From positions 1 to 64,000 of the forward strand of contig NW_025946592.1 in the NCBI RefSeq assembly GCF_000764305.2: a stretch of DNA of 64,000 nucleotides. The letters are read 5' to 3'. The translations under genes and the position numbers were made by a program. The notes under the pieces are model-generated. The model was not told the origin of the DNA and made no database searches. It saw only the letters and a list, made by a program, of their open reading frames with translations. Source of the DNA: Hyalella azteca. Its lineage: Eukaryota; Arthropoda; Malacostraca; Amphipoda; Hyalellidae. Below are positions 56,394 through 64,000 of the stretch, one piece after another. Position 1 is the first letter of the stretch; every line of letters starts with the position of its first letter.

Positions 56394-59300
56394 CTGCGGA
56401 GAAATATAGTAAATAAATTAGATGAATGATGAAAAATATTAAAGTTAAAAAAATTGAAACCTTTTGCACTGACGAAGAAAAGCATTCACTAAGCATCGAC
56501 TCTCAAGTTACTTGGGTACTTGATTGGGAACCGTTATAGGCATACCGACTAAGGACTACTGCTGCTAGCCACATGTACAAGACATGCCAAGCCTGGCATG
56601 TTAATGATGGACCTGCGGCAGCGACGCGGGCAGGGCCGAAGATCAAGGCGAAGACCTGCCGCCAGTCGAGGTCGCGACGAGCGGCGCAGGGGAAAGTGAG
56701 AGACGACAACCACACGGCGAGCGAGGACGTCTCCGACGAGTACGTCCGCAAACCTGACGCCAGCGACGCTAGACCCGACACCACCTCGTCTGTACAGCGG
56801 ACTTAGTTACTTCGTTGATGATCACACTTTTATGTCAATACAAGCGTAAATATTATGGATGTACCGATGAAATTTGAGACACGGATATGGTTCAGGCATA
56901 AACTAACGATAGAAAACAAATGAACGAGTTTATGCAGATAAACAGTCACCATTAATGAGGTAGCCCGCATGAGAGGGGCAAGAAGGAAATGAATTCGCCG
57001 AATATTGAAGTTCCGCCCAACGACCAAAACGTGGGACGGGCTCTTGATGCTCGAAATGTGAGACCACTGCACCGCACTCTGTGTGTAATTGAAACCAGTT
57101 TTTAAAATGTGCATAGTAAGATTCACTTATGTAGCTCCATACGAGATTACTATTCGTGAAATATTTGATAGCTCAAGTCAAAATTCAACATGAACAAGTC
57201 GAAGAAAGTTCGCTAGCGGCCAGTGTGCTGAAGCCATGAACATCTAAAGCATCACTCTGATATGAAAGAAAAAATAAATTGAAAAAAAAGTCCCAGAAAG
57301 AAGCAGGAGGCACAAACATCACTGAAATCATCCGTACCGGAAATTTTTTTAATTTGGCTTATACCTCATGAAAAGGGCAATAAATAATCAAGTAAGAGAA
57401 GTGTAATAAAGCCTGTCCAACTAACCCTACATTGCGATCTATTGTTGGATTTCTACCGCAGAAAAATAATTATCCTATAAACTTGAGTCTTTTTCCCGAT
57501 GATCTATGATCGACCAATATATTTTATAATTTTCCACTCCCTCAATGCTGTCTCTTCTTCATGTTCCAAAGATTAGCATACATTTATAGCACAAAAGAGT
57601 GCGATGACATATGCCAAGATTTGACCCTCACTTGTCAACTCTACTCGTGAATAAAGTTTGCTTATTACTCATGAAATAATAATAATAGCGGTTTCAGCCT
57701 TTAGTAGGCCGTAGGCCTGTCGCTGATTCTTAACATCGCAGAACATTCACAGTATTTTACTAATACTGTTTTTACTAATACTGTTAACTTAATTACTAAT
57801 CAACGATAGCAGAAAATATCTTCATATTCCTACCTAACAAAGATGGTCAAAAGTAAAGAGATAACCGTTATCGAGACGAGTAGACGCATGAAGGGCCATG
57901 AGGCGTCGAACGTTCACGAGCACATCGTCGTCAGTCTTGAAGAGCCAGTAGCCAGGGTGAACGGCAGCCGTCCTGAAAATCCTCTAATGCAAAAACATCC
58001 AATTTGGCTTAAGGGCAAAATTTTTCCGGATGATATACTTTAAATAAAAAATATATGGATGGTTTTAAAAAGATCCTGCTTAGTTCCTCACTTGCTGAAC
58101 AGCTTTTATAATATCTACTATCTCTCATACAAACTTAAAATTGCATCCAACTAAATATTAAAGTTCACCCCCGGCGAAAATGTCGTTAATTCTGCAATAG
58201 TTCAACCAAACAGCCAACATTTGTATTTATATAACTGTCGTCCCACGAGTTCAAGCAATAACTACCATATTTGATTATTATTATAGAGTATAGATAAAGA
58301 GGAGGTTCTGACCACTGCAGCAGAGCGAGGAGCTTAAGGGGCAGGTGCTGGGGATCGTCCGAGAGACCAGGCACCACCAGCAGGTCTCCGTACAGGCGCA
58401 GCTCCTCCGACATCTGCTGCCTCTGTCCCTCCAACTTCTGCTGCCACTCACGCTGCAGACGCGCTTGTTGTGTCTCAGAATACTTCCCACGCAGGCTTTG
58501 CTCTTTAACTGAAAAAAACGCAGATTTCATCAGGTACTTAAAATTCTTTTCCATTAATTAATAATTTAAATTACAGACGATTGGCATTTCATCTATGGTT
58601 AACTTTTGATAATCATTCAATTTACAAGTAGTCTTTTGATTCGTAATATAATCCGAGTTAAATTGAATCGTAAAAGATATGTGCTCTGTAACACATTAAG
58701 CCACTTCAACTGGAATGCTTTCTTCTCTTGAACTCATTGCTCTGCTCGAGTTACATCGATTGGAAGCTCGACTAGAATCTCACCTCGCTTCTTCTTGCAC
58801 ACAAAATTCAGGGGAGTGGAGCAGTAGAAGTCGTTCCATAAGCCTGACCTTGACATCAGCTGCCACACAAACAGAGAAAGAAGTTATTATCCTGTTATTA
58901 TTCAATCATTAATTATTTATCCAGAAGCTTGAGGTATATTTTTTATATTTAAAGGCAGTATTCACACCCACAGGATATGTGGATGACACATGAGCTTTTT
59001 AAAAATTCAGAAACGAGGAGATTCTGAAGAATGAAATTCCACAGCTTAGATATATCCACATTAATCATCACGGATGGGTTTCTGCGATGCTACGGTAAAC
59101 CATTATTGGTAGGTTTTAGGCCATTCTATGGATGGCAGGACTGATAAATATTGGTGAAAATGTCATTATGAGTAGGTTATAGACATTGTATTGGCTCATA
59201 TCAGACCTGCACACAGCGTTCACGGCCATAGTTGTTGTTGGGTTCCAGGCTGTCCCAGTTGGTGAAGGTGACGTCACTGCCGTCCGTCCATACGAACGAT

Positions 59301-62300
59301 GATGACAGCTCCTCTGAACTCAGGCCGATCCAAGCATCCTCCAAGGTAAAGGCTTCGAAAAAGAAGTTTATTTGCTATTAAATAACGGAAATTAGATATC
59401 TCCCATCATTCAATTCAATTTCAAGTCAGCAAGTGTATCATAACTAAAAATTTGGTGCAGTAGTATTGACTCACTATTATGCCTTGAACTGATTTTTGCA
59501 AATATACACTGTTGTCATGAACTAAAACTAATAAATTTGTGAGCATATAGTCGCTGTTTATAAATGACAATTATTGAAAATTATTATTATTATTATTCCA
59601 CGAAGAGAATGTCGTGGCGTCTCGTTCGGATCGAACTTCGAGGGCACGTTACAAGTGGCTAAAAAAGACACGAGAGGATAAAAACAGATGACGTCTATGC
59701 TAAAACAAAGGACATATGCCAAGACTGACGACGTCTATGCTAAAACAAAGGACATATGCCAAGACTGACGACGTCTATGATAGAACAAACAACACCTATG
59801 CTAAACCAGTAATATACATAATAGATTAGATGACGGCTAGGTCTAAGATTCAAAGGCTCTACGGGAAAGTTCTGTTTTTAGGCGTCGACGAAACAACGGC
59901 AGCGAAGAAGCAGATGTCACCGATGCTGGCAGACCATTCCATGTTTTGGCCGCAGCGACCGGGAACGCTCTGTCGCCGACTGTGGACAGACGTGAGGACG
60001 GGACGACGAGGTCAGCCTTCGACGATGAACGCAGTCGCCTTCTAGAAGNACCGACAGCTCCGACCATGAGTCCGGCCGACCAAGTCGGGACGACTGAAGT
60101 CTCCTGCTCAAAACATCGCCGTCGAGATCGCGCCACGGGCGACAGGTGACGGCTCTGTACGTCAACGCTGGGCGATCACATGTCACTATCCACTGGAGTA
60201 GTCGGTGGTCGGATATTGCAATGTCGATGATGTCAACGGGCAGAAATTGAATGTCGGTACGCGTGATGACAACATCCAGCAACCCGCCGAGGTCATGGGT
60301 TGGTAAGGTAACGTGACAGACCATGCCGAAGGCAGACAGCAGATCGTTCAGCTGACGCGCCCATTGGTCGTCGGCACGATCCAGTCGAACATTAAAATCG
60401 CCAGTGATAAAAACGTGATCGGTGAGGGTCACAAGTCTAGTTAAAACATCGCTTAATTCAACAAAAAAAATCACGTGCGACAACAACTGATCCGGGACGA
60501 TAGATGACGACAGCAACACACGCGAACGAGCCGCAAGCGATCGTGATACACAACAGCTCAAAGGTGGTGGGTCGGGCGCCGATGTCGAGCCTGGTCAGGT
60601 TCACGCCGCAGGCGACGATCGCTAGTCCGCCGTGATTCGTCACTAGGGTGTATGGCTGCGCGAGAGGCCGTGCACGCTCGACCACTTGGAGTCCTTCAGC
60701 CCGAAGACGCGCGATGAAAACCGAGTCAGCATCATGCCAGGTCTCGGTCAAGAAGACGACATCCAAAGAGCGCGAGCGGCGGATGCGAAGGAACTCGTCA
60801 ACTTTGTTGTTCAGCGAGCGGATGTTTAGGCTGCCGAACATTAACCGGCGACACGTCTGCGCGGAGTGACGATCGACATGGACGCTGGGCAGGTTATGAG
60901 GCCTGCGAGCCGACACAGGTCCACGTTCAGCAGCAGAAGGATCAGCCGACGCACAGTCTAGCACAGATGGCTGCCGTCGTGGCACCACCGTTGCACGCAA
61001 CCCGATACATGACGGCAGTACGCCTGTTATGACCGGCACGGCATCCGCGATAAGACAGACGAGGGGCGGGAGTAGCAAGGAGCAAATCGACTCGTTGACG
61101 GACGGATGGATCGAGGGTTGCAGCGGCTGGCCGCAGGCCAAGCAGCTGCATTGTCGAGTAGGCTAATGGTGCCATGGATATCACTATCAGCCTGATTCAA
61201 CAGATTATAAAATAGCAGTGTCAGACCTCTAAAAAGCAGCTAGAAGACCTGTATGTTGAACGTCAAGACGATTACTTAAAAAATCCGTGGAATCTTGGTC
61301 GAACGAAGACCAGCATCACAGGGCTTGGATCAGCCAAGTAGGGTGTTGATAGCCAAGGGTGGAAAAAAACGAGCCGGAAAACGAAACTGCACTCGTGCAT
61401 AGTGATCATTTAGACACTGTAATCCTCAGACATGATCATTTGAACACTGTATATTCACTGTAAAACGATCCACACAAGAAAGTCATCTTGTCAATCGGTT
61501 GTTTAAAGATTCACGAAGATCGGATATGACACTGGCCTAAGTTGCGGCCTAAGTTGCGAACAAAATAAAAACCAATAAAATAATGATGTGCTTTTGAATG
61601 AAACAAGTCTTCTCGTAGTAGGAGCGGATCACGCATCACACTCACCTGCCAAAAATGTATTTTCATGCAGTGAGGAGATGCTGGCGAGCTCGGCGTCGAA
61701 CAAGCGGCAGGTCTCGGCCGCCTCGTGCCAGCTCTTCTTCGAGTAGAACTTGGAATAACAATGACTTGCATGCTGCGTCCAGAGCGTCTCGCACTTGTCA
61801 GCTCCTGAGACACGCCAGCCAATAAGGAATGTACAATTGTACCTACATGAACATGCCTGATGCGTGAGCCATGCATGAACACACCTGACACCTCAGCCAA
61901 TAAATGTACATAAATATATGCCTACCTGACACATCAACACACAAGTATAAAAAACGTTGGTCCAAGACAATCGGGTAGCGCCTCCAGGGCGTAACACTCT
62001 GGGGAGCCATATCCCCATGGCTCCCTAGTGAGGTTGAATGACAACATAACAGCACCAGACGCTAGCTTGCCAACTAGTTAAGAGGCCGGCAGTCATTCGT
62101 TCACTACAATGGCAAGTCATCACACACAAAGAACATACCGAACGGAGTACTCCAAGGATCAGTCCTCTCACAAGCCCTGTTCAATCTTTACATGCATGAT
62201 ATTCCAGCCTCACCACACAGCATTCACATTTCATCTTATGCAGACGACATCACAATTACATCAACACAAACCAATGCTAACACATGCTCCACACAAGTAC

Positions 62301-64000
62301 AACCTTACATTACACAACTAGAGGACTGGCTAGCACGCAACAGACTCAAAGTTGCCCCCACCAAATCAACAAGCACACTACTAAAAAGGAGCATCAGCAC
62401 AGACCTACAGTCACTCTAAACCACACCATCATACCACACACACATTTCCTCCTTCTGAAAGTACACCTAGATATGAGAGGCACCCAATTCCTTGCATCGG
62501 CACTCTACAACCCCCTCAGCCCCTGCCATCACTTTCAGCATTTACCATCACATTCAGCAAATAGCTAACACTCCACACAACTACTACCTCACAATACTTA
62601 ACTCCTCACACCCGCCCACAGACCCAGCCAACTTCATCAAGCATTTAACTTCATCAAACACATCTAACTCGGAACGCACTCTCGAATCCACCAATCAACA
62701 ATATCATAGATGACATACCGCCAGACATCAGCCATACAGAAGAGCAGTTAAACTGTGCATACAAGGTGTACCTCAGCAGACTCCGCTGTGGTCACCATCC
62801 CTCACTATTCTCCTACAAACACCGCCTGACAGCACTCACTCCAACCTATACTCCAATGTCATGCAATCCACCACACCGTTGAGCATCTTCTGAACGAGTG
62901 CCGAGCAGAAGATTTCGAGTGGCAGCCTTCCTGCACAGCACGGGATTCCTGGCATAAAAATGAATCATAGAACATCAACTACATCAGCAACACACAAGTA
63001 AGTATTCTTACCATTTTCGAAATTGAGATAGAAGGGAGCACATAGTCCTTCAGACCAGGGCAGGTGACGGCCATCGCTGAGTTCCACAGAGCTGTACTCG
63101 ACAGATGATGACCCATTCAGCCACTCACACTGGCAACATAACAACAAAACAACATAACAAAATAAAAACATTTAACTTCATATTTTTTCATTTATACCTG
63201 TAATTAATTCAGTGTGTTTTTGTTAATGCCTGCACAGAATTTTGAACCTAGGACTAGGAGGTAAAGATTTGAGAGATGATGTACAGTAATATGTAAGCAT
63301 TTATAAAACAAAAAATTGTTAAATTCGAAATATTCTTTACATATGAAATTGGTTTTACCCTCTAAAATTTGGATTTAATGATAAATACTCAAGTGAAATT
63401 ACTGTACCATGATATAAAAAAAATGTTTGCTCATAATAGATCAAAGAATATGCAATATAACAACAAAATAATTCATTAATAATTTCAATGAATAATTTTA
63501 TGATGAACAGGAAATGAAATCAGCGAAAGAATAAATCTAGAATGAGAAAAAAAATACATTTGGCTGAAACAAATGAAACATGTAAATTTAGAGGCTAGAG
63601 GACTACTGTAAAAATAGTTTTCTTGTACCACTTGAAGAAATGGGATTATTTGAATGAATAAATTTCCTGGTAACACAAAAAAATAAACATGAGCTAATGG
63701 CTACAACACTTCACTAAAACTGTTCATTTATCACCAGTCAGTGTAAAGAATGATGATGAAACAATCTTCAGGCAATTATGGAAATGGATATGTTATTTGT
63801 TCTTTGGTGTGTATACTAAATATGACATAACTTACAAAGGAAGGCTAGTTAAAATGATGGTTTATGCATGAATAATGAACGTTGTTATAAGAAGTAGGAT
63901 TAACATGACTCACATGTTCAGCAGCAGGAACCAGGCACAACTGATCTGGCAGTTGAACACTAATTTGAACTTCTTCTCCTTCAGACAGAAATTTTTGAAC
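56164..64000 (-). CDS. C-type lectin domain fused to a GT31 beta-1,3-galactosyltransferase (B3GALT6-like); 5' end outside the window
   Basis: Ten exons in transcript order: 64000-63914, 63129-63012, 61804-61646, 59352-59207, 58859-58784, 58508-58313, 57972-57866, 57078-56950, 56789-56613, 56393-56164. Every join keeps phase, giving 474 residues and a stop. Residues 1-68 are unassigned, with an N-G-S glycosylation site at 34. Residues 70-194 form a long-form C-type lectin domain: cysteines 73, 84, 101, 168, 183 and 191, WIGL 129-132, EPN 158-160, WND 178-180. EPN predicts Ca-dependent mannose-type binding. Residues 196-474 match GT31: YGDLLVVPGL 235-244, DDD 275-277 (metal and UDP-sugar binding in the family), C-PSHAGY 330-336, SSETSSLAVWL 357-367, CHDQFVV 452-458. 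A Golgi or secreted location is expected of the family, but the signal anchor lies outside the window. Confidence 0.85.
56613..56789 (-). CDS. Lectin-GT31 gene, EDV-equivalent exon
   Basis: ASLASGLRTYSSETSSLAVW, LSSLTFPCAARRDLDW. It aligns with the B3GALT6 segment around S-E-D-V-S-L-G-x-W-L, with threonine at the aspartate. Phase 1 in, phase 1 out, donor GCAG|GTCCAT. Confidence 0.75.
56950..57078 (-). CDS. Lectin-GT31 gene, acceptor-side exon
   Basis: VSHFEHQEPVPRFGRWAELQ, YSANSFPSCPSHAGYLIN. It corresponds to the GT31 W-x(n)-Y-P-x-Y-x-x-G-x-GY-L region. Phase 1 in, phase 1 out, donor AATG|GTGACT. Confidence 0.8.
57866..57972 (-). CDS. Lectin-GT31 gene, DDD exon
   Basis: TAAVHPGYWLFKTDDDVLVN, VRRLMALHAS. 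KTDDDVLVN is the GT31 D-x-D-type motif. Acceptor GGATTTTCAG; the donor AACG|GTTATC is weak but phase-correct. Confidence 0.85.
58313..58508 (-). CDS. Lectin-GT31 gene, first GT31 exon
   Basis: A charged helix (KYSETQQARLQREWQQKLEG) leads to EELRLYGDLLVVPGL and LPLKLLALLQ, the GT31 E-x-x-x-x-GDLL...K-x-L-x-x-L-x-W block. The usual earlier R-x-x-I-R-x-T-W motif is absent. Phase 1 in, phase 2 out, donor AGTG|GTCAGA. Confidence 0.85.
58784..58859 (-). CDS. Lectin-GT31 gene, third lectin exon
   Basis: LMSRSGLWNDFYCSTPLNFV, CKKKR. Carries WND and the last two cysteines. Donor GCGAG|GTGAGA, phase 1 out. No stop or poly(A) signal separates it from the GT exons. Confidence 0.9.
59207..59352 (-). CDS. 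Lectin-GT31 gene, second lectin exon
   Basis: FTLEDAWIGLSSEELSSSFV, WTDGSDVTFTNWDSLEPNNN, YGRERCVQ. Carries the WIGL core and the EPN ligand-binding motif. Phase 1 in, phase 0 out. Confidence 0.9.
59580..61190 (-). mobile_element. CR1/L2-like LINE: endonuclease plus C-terminal tail, reverse transcriptase missing at an N
   Basis: Minus frames 61141-60458 and 60561-59917 together cover the AP-type endonuclease: FGSLNIRSLNNKVDEFLR, VVFLTETWHD, VFITGDFNVRLD, AISDHRLL (catalytic N, E, D/N and D-H). A frameshift at about 60500 separates them. After the N at 60049 the frame reads STVGDRAFPVAAAKTWNGLP and FRRRLKTEL, the extreme C-terminus of CR1/L2 ORF2. The whole reverse transcriptase is absent. 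The 3' UTR holds a 38-bp direct repeat (59690-59770) and an (AAT)n tail at 59582-59597. It lies in the intron between lectin exons one and two. Confidence 0.8.
60049..60049. other. Single N at the LINE internal deletion, likely collapsed gap
   Basis: It sits exactly between the end of the endonuclease frame and the start of the C-terminal tail. About 1.5 kb or more of a normal LINE would be expected here. Confidence 0.7.
61646..61804 (-). CDS. Lectin-GT31 gene, first lectin exon
   Basis: ADKCETLWTQHASHCYSKFY, SKKSWHEAAETCRLFDAELA, SISSLHEN. Typical start of a long-form C-type lectin fold. Acceptor GTGTCTCAG, donor GGCAG|GTGAGT. The next intron holds a LINE. Confidence 0.9.
62125..62960 (+). 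mobile_element. Decayed non-LTR reverse transcriptase fragment (YADD)
   Basis: The plus frame 62192-62419 and its extension read LFNLYMHDIPASPHSIHISS and YADDITITSTQTNANTCST, then QLEDWLARNRLKVAPTKSTS. This is the catalytic Y-A-D-D palm and following segment of LINE reverse transcriptases. Near 62740-62960 the C-terminal NCAYKVYLSRLRCGHHPSL region remains. Frames are broken in between. It lies in an intron of the lectin-GT31 gene, opposite in orientation to it. Confidence 0.75.
63012..63129 (-). CDS. Lectin-GT31 gene, exon before the lectin domain
   Basis: CEWLNGSSSVEYSSVELSDG, RHLPWSEGLCAPFYLNFEN. Two cysteines and one N-glycosylation motif. Phase 0 in, phase 1 out. It could be the remnant of another Cys-bridged domain. 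Confidence 0.75.
63180..63910. other. AT-rich intron of the lectin-GT31 gene
   Basis: No frame or repeat of note. Confidence 0.5.
63914..64000 (-). CDS. Lectin-GT31 gene, partial exon at the window edge
   Basis: 29 codons (VQKFLSEGEEVQISVQLPDQ, LCLVPAAEH) up to donor CAT|GTGAGT. Phase 0 out. The exon continues beyond the window, and its domain is not recognised. Confidence 0.65.

Noticed and set aside
60458..61141. Host gene of 227 codons on the minus strand
   Set aside because: It contains the LINE endonuclease motifs and is continuous with the rest of a LINE.

Overview
This is eukaryotic nuclear DNA. It has GT-AG introns, is AT-rich between genes, and is full of decayed retrotransposons and minisatellites. 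The best-supported gene is an orthologue of the arthropod gene tincar, and the transposon set (BEL/Pao, I-clade and CR1/L2-like LINEs, piggyBac-like and other TIR elements) also fits an arthropod. My inference is a crustacean, perhaps a malacostracan such as an amphipod; the species cannot be fixed from the sequence alone. No rRNA, tRNA, CRISPR array or operon was seen.

Layout. 1-10.5 kb is repeat-rich. An inverted repeat of about 0.8-1.2 kb (171-990 against 8560-9765) encloses a foldback element, a decayed BEL/Pao fragment, two kinesin motor fragments, a small two-exon coiled-coil/C2H2 model and an 18-bp minisatellite. Two LINE 3' ends meet tail to tail near 10.13 kb. 10.5-24.6 kb shows no convincing gene, only minisatellites and palindromes. 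24.7-50.05 kb, plus strand, is tincar: eleven coding exons were found, with a 17.8-kb first coding intron packed with tandem arrays. At least one exon encoding a membrane segment is missing from the model, and the same intron carries a 38-bp sequencing-library adapter, so that intron is partly misassembled. 50.1-55.1 kb is probably tincar 3' flank plus unrecognised sequence. 55.1-55.9 kb is a 5'-truncated LINE with target-site duplications. 56.16-64.0 kb, minus strand, is the 3' part of a second gene running off the window edge.

The most interesting object is that minus-strand gene. Ten exons join with every codon phase matching (1425 nt, 474 codons plus stop). They encode a canonical C-type lectin domain (six cysteines, EPN and WND motifs) followed directly by a GT31 beta-1,3-galactosyltransferase-like domain that resembles B3GALT6 (a DDD motif, a C-x4-GY segment, and a C-terminal C-x2-QF motif). 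I do not know of a described enzyme with this architecture. The first GT31 block appears to be missing and the usual E-D-V motif reads E-T-S, so the domain may be catalytically altered. Two introns of this gene hold LINE fragments.

Assembly warnings: a mate-pair junction adapter at 26419-26456; single N bases at 9866 and 60049, each inside a LINE, the second exactly where the reverse transcriptase should be; and long open frames that are only minisatellites read in frame.
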